Shown one piece after another: positions 44,389 through 55,973 of a stretch of DNA of 64,000 nt. Origin of the DNA: Plantago major (lineage: Eukaryota > Streptophyta > Magnoliopsida > Lamiales > Plantaginaceae); NCBI GenBank assembly GCA_026545765.1, contig CM048844.1, forward strand, positions 15,880,237-15,944,236, given 5' to 3'. Position 1 is the stretch's first letter; the number at the start of each line of letters is the position of its first letter. The position numbers and the translations under genes are program-made. The notes under the pieces were generated by a model that was not told the DNA's origin, searched no databases, and was given only the letters and a program-made list of their open reading frames with translations.

Positions 44389-46259
44389 ATGGCCTCCAAG
44401 AACACTTCAACACGAAATCCCAATCCTCCTTTGATGCTTTGAAAAGCAAGCACCAGAGTTGGTTATTGTAAACAATCATTTGGTAGGAGTTTTAATCGAC
44501 CATTGGACTTCAAGTCACGAGAATGATTTGGGGTGGTGCCATGGTTGAGAATACCTCTCTGCTGCAATAGAGAACCAATGACGAAAATTGATTCTTGACA
44601 TGCTTGAAAAGGCACAAATCAAGGGTTTTCTATCCGCCGCCCAGTGGAATTTATCACTCGATGTGTTGGAATTTTACAACAACTCGAGATTATTTCTGTG
44701 TCTGAAGGCATTGAAATAGTGTCTATCAAAACCTCAAGGTCAAGGAAATCCTACGGACTTAACAACCTTACGTAAGTTGTTTGAGGTTGAAAATCTTGGA
44801 AAGGATTTTGAAATAAACACCAAGGATGATGAACTCCTTGAAGGTGTTAAAGAACTTTACAGTGACGTGTGTGATCTTGAAAAGTCAGATACACCCACTG
44901 AGTTCAAACTTGCTGACATCCGAACCGGACATCTGGTTCCTTTGGGATATCTTGGCTTGCATTCTTCACAGATGCTTTGATGGTCTACAAGGAGGTCTTG
45001 ACCGGATAAGCGAAGAACGATGGATCATGATGTTCTTCTTTGAATCAACAAGACAATTTGGAAAACCCTTTTAAGCTGGGAAAGTATGCCTTCATGAAAT
45101 TCGTGAAGAAGATTCAAGGCTTGAGCCTAAGATTGTCAAACTAGGACTGAGCCAAAGGCCACGATGGGTTATGGTGCGAAGATATGCTACTCTTTGGAAA
45201 AGCTTGGCATTGAGCTCGAGAGGCATTTGAAATAGCCAATAGTAACCTACTCTACAAATATGAGTATACAAATCGATGAAAAGGTTCTTGGGTCTCGGAA
45301 AGGTCCTAAGAAGCGAAAATCGAAAGATATCTGAAGAAAGGTTGCGACCAAGAAGCCGAACTTCAAGAAAGAAGTCTGGCGGCAAATCAAGACACACCCA
45401 AAGAGGTTGTCAATTCTCGGATATCTGCAGCATTGCCGATGGGCGATAATGGCGGATGAACTCATCAATGCTGCAAAGAGTTGTCAACTCTTGAACAAGT
45501 AGACTCGAAGAGAAAGTGCTTCGAAATGTTGCGACTAATGCGAAAGCCTGGCGATGAACTCATAAGTCTTGCCAAGAGTGGTGAAAAGCACCAAGCCCCA
45601 TCTGCGAAACCGCGGAGTAATGGATCAATCGGTTCCCAATCTTGATGAGAGCTCGGCGATGAAGATGATGAACTAGTCATCTCTCAAGTCCTAGAAAGAA
45701 CAAAGAGGGCTAAGGTTACTGAAAAAGTAACTGGTGATAAGGTATCTGAAGAAGAACCTACACCACAGGTTGCTGAAACTATAGCAAAGGTTGTTGGTGC
45801 AAACACATCATCAGGGAATGTCTCTCTTGCACAACTTCAAAAATCCCTGATGAGTGGTATTTTAGTGCTGGCAGATGCTGATGGAAATGCCACATCTAAA
45901 AATCTGGAAGAACATTCTACTGATCAATCTTCTGCTTCCAGACAACCACAACAACCACAAACACAACAACCACAACAGCCACAAGTGGTTGATGAAATGG
46001 TAAATGAACTCCATTTCGAATTACCATCAATACAAGATATCTTTGAAGAAAATCCTGTAAATGAGCGGTGCCCTGACTCGATGAGAGGAATCAAGCGAGA
46101 CATCTACTCGGAATGATCAACGGGGAGGCAATCGAGTTGCATACTCGGAAAGGTGTGAAGTACCGAAACTTCAAACAAAGAAAGCTGCCTTTGGGACAAG
46201 ACGACCAATGTATAGAAAGGTCACAAGTTCCAGAGACCAATCAGCCTGAAACTGCTCGG
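44389..46259 (+). pseudogene. S3 ORF3 exon 1, heavily garbled
   Basis: The ATG at 44389 and many short matches to the S1 exon (FDGLQGG, NELHFE, KVVGANTSSG) identify it. Between 44400 and 45720 the frame changes every few dozen bases; the region 45720-46060 is clean. The exon end reads GCTCGG|GTAAAT where the others have CTCAG|GTAGCT. Confidence 0.78.
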
Positions 46260-47145
46260 GTAAATGACTGGTTTAACTCTTACCTTGTGAAAAATTTTAT
46301 ACTTATAAATCTTGTTTCCTCATAAGAATTTCTTTGTTACAGGCTGAGTTAGAAACGCAGAAACAAGAGGAAGCTGAGAAGCTTGCCTCAGATACTGAAA
46401 AAGAGGTCCCTTCAACCTCAACTCTTGAGAAATCTGAGCCTGTGCCACAGGTAAATGATTCTTAAAGAGAACTAATTTTTCAGTAAAAATGTTTATGTGC
46501 TCATTCATGTTAAATGTTTCTAACAGGCTCAAACTGAGATGGAAGAAGATAAGGCAGAAATGCCAGAGACAAACCCAGAAACCAACAAGGTTTCTGAAGA
46601 ACACATCACTGAGCCTTCAAACTTGAAGGTATATGACAATCAAGTGACAAGTATTCTTCATCTTGGGTTATCCTTTATCTCTTCTAATATTCAATACTTT
46701 CTACTTACAGGCTATTTCAGAAGTAGAAATGCAAGGGGATAAAGTTGCGACTTCCCCTGCATCAATGGAAATTGATGAAGCCCCCAAGGCAGCATCACTC
46801 GAAAGAACACCAGAAACTGCACAAGTTTCTGAGAAAAATGAATCTGAGCTTCCTTTTGAGGAAGTAAGTAGCACAAATCAGAATTCATTAAAAGCATATT
46901 TATGCATAGATTCTTTCAAACTATTTCCTAAGTATTGTATTTCTCTCAGGATCAAGAAAGAAAGGTTGATGAGGACCAGACTTCCAAGTCTCAACCTCAC
47001 AACAAGATATCTGAGACACCAATTGTCTCAGTAGAACAAGTATCTGAGCCTGATGTTCATACTCAGGTAACTCAGAAACTAAAACTACACTTATACTCAG
47101 ATATCTACAAAAGTTTTGAAACTCACTCAAAACTCTCCCTTTCAG
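46260..47145 (+). pseudogene. S3 ORF3 exons 2-5 with introns 1-5
   Basis: GT...AG introns lie at 46260-46342 (83 bp), 46451-46526 (76), 46629-46710 (82), 46864-46949 (86) and 47067-47145 (79). The exons are 46343-46450 (108 bp), 46527-46628 (102), 46711-46863 (153) and 46950-47066 (117), all phase 0 and open. Sizes vary only by whole codons compared with S1 and S2, which is strong comparative support that these are coding exons joined by splicing. Confidence 0.82.
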
Positions 47146-49914
47146 GCTCAAACAGATGCAAAGCAGATTCCCATTAAAGAAACAAGGGACCTACTTCACT
47201 TCTTCAAAGCTCACACCCTGCCAAAGCATATTCAATGCTTCAAGAAATGGTAGAAGTTAAGGTGCTCTGATCTCTCTGAAATATTGAGAATCACTGATCA
47301 ACCAACCAGACGAGCACGAGCTCTTGACCTGGAAACATATGTCCAAGCAATGTTCCCTACAGAACAATATCTGATTCGACTCTACTATAAGGAATTTTCC
47401 GGAGAAGTGGCGCATAGTTTGATACATGCCTTTGAGCAGTGGATGGTCGAACAAGATTACGAGATGGCATTCAAGCGGTCACGCCCAGACCTGCGGTTTA
47501 TACCTTACGAACAAGAAGTTAATGGGCGTAAGATCACTATCCGGAAGTGATCAATCTTGTATCGAAGATGATGAGGAGGAAGAAATGAATGAAAATTACT
47601 TTGATGAACCTCCCAGACCATCACCAAAAGGATGATAATGACAAAAGGATGATGATGATGCCCTGCACTGTGGACCGGAGGAATTTCACGGAGAAACAAT
47701 GCCTCAGCTGAAAAGCAAGCGAAGACTTCACGAAATCTCCGTCTTCATCACCTCGAAATCTACTCATCCATCTTCTAACCACACACGGTTACTCTTGAAC
47801 AAGTAGTTGAGCTCTGAGAAAACCAATCGAAAATATTAAACACTCGACGGAAGTGCTCAACTCGGACAACTGTTGGAAGAAGAACAACGACTCCATCTTC
47901 AAGCTGGAAGATCAAATAGCTAAATCCGAGATAAGATTGATCAACTACAAGATCTATACTTAGAAGAAATGATTGCTTACTCGAGGTTAAAGAGCTACGG
48001 GATGTTGTGCAAGAGATCACCAAAGAACTCGATCTTGAAGAAGTATCGAAGTCAAGCATGATGCTAAAGGCGCATCATTTTGAAGAAGTACCATCCTCCT
48101 CCCGAAAGGAAAGAAACCAATCTACGAGATGGTTCTTTGGACTCGTCTGATCGATGAAAATGTCGAAGAGGATGAAGATCACTGGGCTAATCACTCGGAT
48201 GATGAAGAAGACAAGACTTTGGCGAGCACCGCCATGAACATTTAGCGGTTTCTCACTTGAAAAGGAAGTTGATTGCTCTACAATATTGAACAAGCGCCAA
48301 ACTTCCACTCCCATGAATACATGAACATGTACCAATCTTGGCTACTCACGACAAGGAGATGTCTTCACAGAACAAGGAAGTAATTGCCTCGTCCCCTCAC
48401 GAAATGAGAAAGTTCACCGAGCTCATCACTCGAGAACAACTAGCATAGTCATTGCTCGAGAAGATCTGGAATGATAAGGGACGATGATATGTCTTTAGGT
48501 GAGAAAGCTTTCCAAGAGGCAAGTTACCTCTTTGGAAGCAGATGCCATCCTAGGCCCATTGGCAGAGCTCACTGATAAGGACAATGGACTTATCAAGCAA
48601 AATCAGGAGCTCAAAACCGAACTTCAGAAGTTGGTCACTGCCTATAATTATTTACAAGGGCACTTTGACTCTCTCTCAGATTCCTTTATGAGACTGAGTC
48701 AGCCAACAATGACTAAGGGGGAAAGAAAGTACAAATCTGGACCTCAAAGTCAGGGGGAATGGGAAGAAGGAGATGAAAACAAGAAGAAATCTGGAGCTGG
48801 TGCGGCTCAGAAAGGAAGAAGAAAAACTTCTCAGCCACCACTCAGAATCAATGAACCCTCCTCAAGCCAAGCCGCTTTGCAAATAGTAGTTGCTTCCCAG
48901 AAACCCACTGAAGGAACCAAAATGGTAACAAGGGCCATGGCACAGAAACCTCCAAGGAGTACCAAGGCTCCAAGGAGAAGACAATTTAGAGGGATTGATG
49001 AATCTTCTGAAGAAGAAGAAGAAGAAGGTCAAATCAAGTCCCAGGGCAATGAAGAAGGCTGTGAAACTCTCACAAGATCTAATCTTGATGATGATGAGGA
49101 AACTGATGAAGATGAAGCTCCTCTTCACAGAAAAAGGAAAATTGAAAGCCTAACTGAGCCCATAGCTAAAACACCCTCTGGAAATACCAAGTCTATCCAG
49201 GGTGGTGGTTCTTCAAGCAACAACCCCAAAGAGAATTCAAGACAGAGAAGGAACAGACTGAGAGCTGAGCAAAGACAAAGTCAACTTCAACTCAGGCCAG
49301 AAGAAGCCAAAATAGAGTATGTGAAGTATGACAATGATTCCTCTGTCTACAGGTGCATCAATCAAAAGAATGGCTATTGGATTCTGGAACTGAAGCATCT
49401 ATTGGTAAATTCAAGATTTCCAGAACCAATCCATAAACAACTCATGGCATGGAGAAAGAATAAACCTACCTTGATCAACACCAATCACATCAAAGCATGG
49501 TTGGATTTTGAAGTGTCAAGAGAACTGAAGCCATGAAAAAGGACCTCTCTGATGATTGTCCATATGAAAAGCCAGATGATGTGCACAAAATTCTGAATAT
49601 CACAGGAACAGGCACAAGACCAAGACTTGCTGTGGAACCCTATGAGTCGTTCTATCTGACAGAAGATCAATACAAGGGTGACATCAGATATCTGAAGATT
49701 ATCTATGAATACTTCAAGCTTTCGGATATCGAATAGAGCATGCACGGAAGTGGGGAAAGTACCTATGGGTCAAGCATTTTGCCAAGAAAAATCCTACCAA
49801 AACCTACAAAGAGGTGCTGGATTTGCCAGAGACACAGAGATGCTTGTCAGAACTCTTCTCTATGATTATTCTGATGACATCAAAAGGTTTGGAGATAGGA
49901 AATTTGCAGACTGA
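47146..49914 (+). pseudogene. S3 ORF3 exon 6
   Basis: It begins at the acceptor CCCTTTCAG|GCTCAAAC. The first 1.4 kb, mainly 47390-48530, is broken by many small indels. From 48499 to 49536 it is open for 345 codons, covering the second coiled coil, the basic stretch, the poly-Glu run and most of the C-terminal domain. One shift near 49520 leads to a second frame, and another occurs near 49730. The stop is at 49912-49914 (KFAD then TGA). Confidence 0.78.
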
Positions 49915-50300
49915 TCCATAGAAATACTGTTGAAGACTTGAAGATTGAAGACTTGAAGACTAGTCTATTAGGATGTTTACTTGGAGCTTGGTTACTCCTG
50001 TTGTCCTAATTTACTATGTAGCTTTTGTATTTTCTTGGTCGAGCTTAAGCGTATCATGTATTGAACTTATCTGTAATCTTTATTTGTAACTTATCTGAAG
50101 AACTTACTCTCAGATAGTATTCTATAAAAGATAACTTGTCAGCAAAGATCACACCTTGTGATTTGGTTGATGTTTACTTTCTGCACTTAATTATATGAAT
50201 TGAAAGATCTTAAGAAATGATTAAGTGGTGGATTGTTTCCTCATCCAGATTTGTAATAGGTAAAGATAGTCATCGTTGACTGATCAAAATGGGGGAAATT
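49915..50300 (+). other. S3 ORF3 3' untranslated region and polypurine tract
   Basis: No gene. It ends with the purine tract AAAATGGGGGAAATT (50286-50300) directly before the LTR. Confidence 0.7.
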
Positions 50301-51971
50301 TGTTAGATATTTTGTTAGAAATATCTGTTTAGATTTTGATCAGCAACATGATGACTTATCTTAGTCTCAGAAAGGTGATTAGTACTCTTGGTTCACTTGA
50401 ACATTGTAAAAGAGGAAAACCACTAAGTATGATAGTCTAGCTAATCTTGTATAGGATATTAGGTCTCAAAATGTAATTTTTATTTTATGAAGAGAAGACC
50501 AAGAAGAAGACATCCAAGCAGAAAGCTCAACGACATTGAAGACTTGAAGAAAACTACACAAGATTACTGAATCTGTTGTTCAGATATCTTAGCCAGATAT
50601 CTTAAAGACACGAATAGTTTCAGACAAACTGTGTCACAAGAGATATCTGACAAATAAGAGACATATCTGAAAACAAGGAAAGTGTCCACAGATATCTATT
50701 CTCAGATACCTTGAGCATTAACCACGTTTCTGAAAAAGAAACATATATATTGCAAACAAAGTTGTTTCAATAAATACAAGTGGTATCTGAAGATTATAGA
50801 TAAGGACGTGCAAAGAATCAGATAACAATATTCTCTGATACAAAGCATAGATCCGTTGGCACTGAGGACAAAAGTATAGTACAATGCATTTAATGCGCAG
50901 GAGATATGCGAATAAAATCAACGGCGACTTCTAAGAAGAAGACAAAATCTTTCTGATTACTATACACGATATCGATAGTTGAATTTGAACCTAACGGATA
51001 CTATTCAAGCGGTACTCAAATTCATCTATAAATATCAACACTTAGGCGCTTGAGAAGACACTACTGTTGAGGCCGAACATCTTACTCTCTCTTAGCAACT
51101 TACTTATCCTCAAAGCTTTACATTGCGACCAAAGCTTTTGATCTTGAGTAAACCTTGAAGTTCTAAGTGTCACGATCCTAAACAAGCAAAGCTATCTGAA
51201 GGAGTTGAATCAAAAGATCAACTATCCGAGATTCATTCTCTTGAGCAGATATCATAAGACTTAGTCGATAAAATCGAACAAGATACCATACGCTGTAAAG
51301 TGTATTAAGTAACTTGATTCACAGAGCTATCTGATTAACTGAAAAGTTATTAAGAAGCTCATCTGACAACTCAAACCAAAACCAACACCATAACTGGCGT
51401 GGAGTACAGGAAGTACTTAGTTTGAAAAATTAGGGAATAACTCCAAGGTTACCGGAGTATAGGAAGTACTTGATTTGGGAAACTAAGGAATAACTCCAAG
51501 GTTATTGAGTATAGGAAGTACTTGGCTTGGGAAGCTAGGGAATAACTCAAAGGTTTCTGAGTATAGGAAGTACTTGGCTGTGAAAGCCGGGGAACAACTC
51601 AGGGGGAACATTTGGTTGGGAACCAATTGTTAAGAATCTTAGAATAGGATTATTGTAAGGAGAACTCAATTATCTGTTCTAGTGAATTCTAGGTCTCTGT
51701 TAGACCGAAGTGGATTAGTTGGAGGATTATGCCACCTCCAGATACCACTATACTTGCTGTGTTATTTACCTTTCTGTATTTACATTTCAGCAACACACAC
51801 ACACATATTAACTATTTCTGCACTTATCTTTATTAAGTCTTCCGCACTCAGATTCTAAGTATCAAATATCTATTCAGATATCTGAGAAATAGTTTTTATC
51901 GACAAAAGTTTTAAAAGACTATTCACCCCCCCCCCCTCTAGTCTTTTACTTTGCCGTTATCTGGACCAACA
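50301..51971 (+). repeat. S3 3' LTR
   Basis: 1,671 bp, near-identical by eye to 30947-32625 except 50860-51260, which contains clustered small changes. The C-run hairpin near the end (51911-51945: AAAAGACT, 11 Cs, TAGTCTTTT) is intact here, unlike in the 5' LTR. Confidence 0.92.
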
Positions 51972-51976
51972 CACAG

Positions 51977-53497
51977 TTTCTCAGATATATGTGAAGATAT
52001 CTGATACTTAATTTCAGAGAGCGGAAGACTTCTGAGATAAGTGCACGTGTTCAGCAAGATAAGTGTAAGTACTTTGCAATATAAGTAAAACAAGTAATAA
52101 ACTGCAGAAAGTAAATAACACAAGTCTTTTTATAGTGGTATCTGAAGGTGGCGTAATCCTTCAACTAATCCACTTCGATCTTTTTCAGACCTAGAATCCA
52201 CTAAGATAAATGAGGTAACCTTACAAATATCTTTTCTTGATTCCTAAATACACTAGGTTCCCAACCAAGTGTTCCCCTTGAGTTATTCCCTGCCACCAAG
52301 TACTCTGCACTCGTAAACCTTTTGAGCTATTCCAGCTTCCCAAGCAAGTACTTCGCTCAAAGAAGCTTGAGTTATTCCTAGTTTTCAAACTAAGTACTTC
52401 CTATACTCCAAGATATGGTGTTGGTTTTAGGTATGTTTGTCAGGTGAGCTTCTTTAATAACTTGTTCAGTTATTCAGATAGCTCTGTGAATCAAGTATAC
52501 TTAATACACTTTTCAATATATGGTATCTTGTTCTCTACTGACCTAAGTCTATGGTAAGTGTTCAAGAGAATGAAACTTAGATATGAAATCTTAGTTCAAT
52601 TCTTTCACAGATAACAATGCTCGTTAAGGATCAGGACACTTAGAACTTTTGTGCTACTTAGAATCAAGAGCTTTGGTCGCAACAGAAAGCTTGAAGGTAA
52701 GTAGTTTGCTTGAGAGCGCTTGTGTGAGTATTCAGTGTGTTCTAAGGTATGTTCTCAAGCAGTCTAAGTGTTGATATTTATAGATGAATTTGAGTGCCGT
52801 TTGAATAGTATCCGTTAGGCTTAAATCAAATTCAAACTATTGATATCTGAATATAATCTTATGTGAGTTTGTCTTCTTCTTGAAGCTACCGCTTTTGTTC
52901 GACATTTCGTCATGCATTTAATGCAATGTACTATATTTTGTCTGTAGTGCCAACGAACTATGCATGTATCGTAGATCTTTATACAATCAGAGTTTTCTGA
53001 AACTTTGCATGTTCTTTTCCAGAGATCATCATAGCTCCAGATACCACTTGTTTAAACAACTTGTTATAATATGTTTCTTTTTCAGAAGCATATTTTATGT
53101 CCAAGGTATCTGAGTGTAGATATCTGTGGGCTCTTTCCTCGTTTCAGAAACCTTTCATTCTCAGATATCTTTTGCAACTTGTGTGTTTCGAAACACTTGT
53201 TTCTCCAAGATATCTGGACATAGGTATCTGAAAAACCCTTGTCTTCAGCAATCTTGTGCAGTCTTCAACTCTTCAAATCCGTTGAACTTTTCCTGCTAGA
53301 TGCCTTCTTCTTGGTCTTCTTCAGAGAATAAAAATTACATTTCGAGACCTAACATCCTATACAAGATTTGCTAGACTATCATACTTAGTGAGTTTCCTCT
53401 TTTACAGTGTTCAAGTGAACTAAGAGTACTAATCACCTTTCTGAGCTAAGATAAGTCATTAGGCTGCTGATCAAAATCTAAACATATATTCCTAACA
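51977..53497 (-). repeat. S2 5' LTR, outer part
   Basis: Continuation of the LTR begun at 30866. The TATA box (minus TATAAATA) is at 52775-52782. Stretches 52280-52420 and 52855-52990 have many small deletions relative to the 3' LTR. It ends at 53497 and is followed by the duplication TTTTC. Confidence 0.9.
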
Positions 53498-53502
53498 TTT
53501 TC

Positions 53503-55170
53503 TTCAGCATATTGCATAGCTGATATGTCGAAATGTAGTTCATTTACCATTTCATCAACCACTTGTGGCTGTTGTGGTTGTGGTTGTCTGGAAGCAGAAG
53601 TTTGAGCATTTGAGAGCTCTTCCAGATTTTTAAGTGTGGTGTTGACATCAGCGTCTACCAACACTAGGTCACCACTCATCAGGGCTTCTTGAAGTTGTAT
53701 ATACGTGACTTTCCCTGATGGTGTGTTGGCACCAACAACCTTTGCTATAGGTGCTTGCTCAGCAACCTTTGAGCTAGTTACTTTCTCAGCAACCTTGGAC
53801 CTTTTATTCTTTCCCTTTGCCTTGGTTACTTTTTCAGCAACCTTGGGGGCTGGGATCTTCTCCTCGTCCGATTCGTCATCGAAATCTGGAACAGAGTTAT
53901 CAACAATCCCTGCTGCTTCTGCAGAAAGAGTTTGAAGTTTTTCAGCATTTATGAGTTCATCAGCAATGCTTTCGGCAATAATCTTCACATTTCTGAAAGC
54001 ACTTCCTCTTGCTGAATCTACTTGTTCAGTAGTCGATGCCTCTTTTGCAGTATTGATGAGTTCATCTTCATTGATGAGTTCATCTGCAGCGACGTCAAGT
54101 ATCTGGGAATCGACAACCTCAATGGGTGTGCCTTCTGATTTGCCAGCAGACTTCTTCCGTGAAGTTCTGGGCTTCTTGGTCGCAACTTTTCCCTCAGATA
54201 CCTCTTCAGTCTTTCGCTTCTTGGAACCTTTCTGAGATCCAGTAACCTTTTTCATCATGTTTGTATACTCATATTTGTAGAGTAGGTTACTGTTGGCAAT
54301 GTCTGCCGTCTCTCTGAGCTCAATGCCAAGGCATTCTAGTAAGTAGCAAATTTTCAGTCCATAGCTTACTGTGGCTTTTGGCTCAGCAAGGCCCTTAATG
54401 ATTTTAGGCTCAAAGCCTTGTATCTTCTTCACAAATTTTATGAAGGCGTACTTCCCCCAATTAAAAGGGTTTTCCTGCCTTTTGTCTTGTTGACTCAACA
54501 AGAGCATCATCATCCAGCGTTCCAGGCTTATCTGGTCAGCACCTCCTTGTAGACCATCAAAGCATCTGTGAAGGATACATGCCAATACATCCCAGTGGAC
54601 CAAAAGATGTCTGGTCCTTATATCAGCAAGCTTAAAGTCGATGGGTGTGTCTGGTTTGTCAAGATCACACACATTACTGTAAAGTTGCTTCACACCTTCA
54701 ATAAGGTCTTCATCCTTGGTGTCAATTTCAAAATCCTTTCCAAGATTTTGAAGTTCAAACAGCTCACAGAAAGCTGTTTCGTCCAACAGGATTTCTTGTC
54801 CTTGGACTTTGGTCTTGATAGACACTATCTCAGTGCCTTCAGAGACTTTGGAAATAATTGTGGAGTTGTTGTAAAACTCCAGGACATCCAGTGAAGAAAC
54901 TCCACTGGGAAGAGCAGATAGAAAACCCTTGATTTTTGCCTTTTCAAGCATGTCAAGTATCAGTTTTCTGTCGGCTTGAGTCTCAACAGCAGCAGTGAGG
55001 TATTCCTCAATCATGGCACCACCCCAAATCATTCTGTGATTTGAAGTCCAATGATCAGGGTCGAATTCTCCAATCAACCGATTGTTTGTTATAACAAGCA
55101 CTGGTGCTTGCTTTTCAGCGGTACCAGTAGTAGCTTGGGATTTCTGAGTAGAAGCACGTTTGGGAGCCAT
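53503..55170 (-). CDS. S1 ORF3 exon 1, 5' part
   Basis: The ATG is at 55170. It is open for about 556 codons until the S2 insertion, and S1 has the cleanest version of this exon. It encodes MAPKRASTQKSQ, then a domain of about 250 residues (HRMIWGGAMIEEYL; LDVLEFYNNSTIIS; VLACILHRCFDGLQGG), a basic stretch (KKRKTEE...KKPRTSRKKSAGK) that looks like a nuclear localisation signal, Ala/Glu-rich and KVAEK repeats, and a Gln/Pro-rich run. There is no signal peptide or membrane helix. A distant relation to the putative plant transposon protein domain is possible but not shown. Confidence 0.8.
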
Positions 55171-55973
55171 CTCTTTAAATAGTGAAGTTTTTTTTTTTTT
55201 GAAAAACGGGAAGAGATTAAGGTAGGAATTTAGTGATTTTTTGCAGAAAAACTAAGAAGGAATCAGTAGTTGCAGAGAAAATTACAGAGAGATTTTGAGA
55301 GGATTTTGCAGTTTCTGTGCAAGAGCGAATGTAGGATTAGGTGAAAGTAATTTCTTTTGCCACAATCCTATATATATAGCAGTGTAATTCCAACAGACAA
55401 AAATACACAAATTGATTTTGTGCATTTGTATCTGTGTACATGCAGTAAGGCGTGGGTAAAAGCTTGTTCGGTATTAAATGCATAGTGGGCCCTGTCGGGG
55501 TTTTAATAGTCCACTATCTACTGAGAATTAATCTCTGCCATAAAGATCAATTGCTCGTTTCATCTAGGGTCACCATTGCTTCTTCAGCAATGATCACAAT
55601 CAGCAAATGTAATTGTGCCCATTTAATGAATTTTGGCTATTAGCTATCTGAATCACGTTTCTGTGTGAATGAGAACACTGTTGTATCTGATTCTATCTTA
55701 TACTTGTTGTCTTTTCAAAGTTTTTCACAAAGATAGAAATAATTCAAATTTCAAGATAGTAGTTAACTATAGATAGTTGTACTATTCTCTTTTGTGTTCC
55801 TCCTCACTCAGTGATCTAGATATATGAGTACCCGTCTCAGAAATCTTCAAATAGCTATTTTACCCTTTAGCCTTTGGTTTCTGGATACCCGTTCCATATT
55901 TCTCTTCTCTGGATACCCGTTCCAGATTACTTTTCTCTCTTCTTTGATATCTTCTTCAGATATCTGAACATTT
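55171..55973 (-). promoter_or_regulatory. S1 spacer between pol and ORF3 with putative promoter
   Basis: A TATA box (55369-55378) lies about 200 bp before the ORF3 ATG. The inverted repeat CATTGCTgaagaAGCAATG is at 55574-55592. The tandem CTGGATACCCGTTCCA-type array is at 55822-55960. A T/A-homopolymer (55189-55200) lies just upstream of the ATG. Confidence 0.5.

Larger units (their letters stand above)
30947..51971 (+). mobile_element. S3: Sirevirus-like copia element, plus strand, lacking the gag-pol segment
   Basis: S3 runs from TGTTAGATATTTTG to ...CTGGACCAACA, duplication CACAG (30942-30946, 51972-51976). It is about 14.9 kb without S4. It belongs to the S1/S2 family but is more diverged in LTR and coding regions and lies in the opposite orientation. 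It lacks the 1.2-kb segment between gag and protease and keeps all five ORF3 introns. Several stretches (44390-45720, 46070-46260, 47390-48530, 50860-51260) are unusually garbled relative to the other copies. Confidence 0.92.
16448..53497 (-). mobile_element. S2: Sirevirus-like copia element nested in S1
   Basis: S2 occupies 16448-30946 and 51977-53497, about 16.0 kb once S3 and S4 are removed. It lies in S1 ORF3 exon 1 with the duplication TTTTC at 16443-16447 and 53498-53502. It runs in the same orientation as S1 and has the same architecture. It is closely related but not identical: the U5/R region of its LTR differs in short indels from that of S1, suggesting a sister subfamily. It is inactive: gag nonsense, altered protease site, damaged integrase and RNase H. 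Confidence 0.9.

Noticed and set aside
53446..55170. ORF3 as a retroviral envelope gene
   Set aside because: Position after pol fits, but no signal peptide, membrane segment or glycoprotein-like region is visible; basic and coiled-coil character argues against it.
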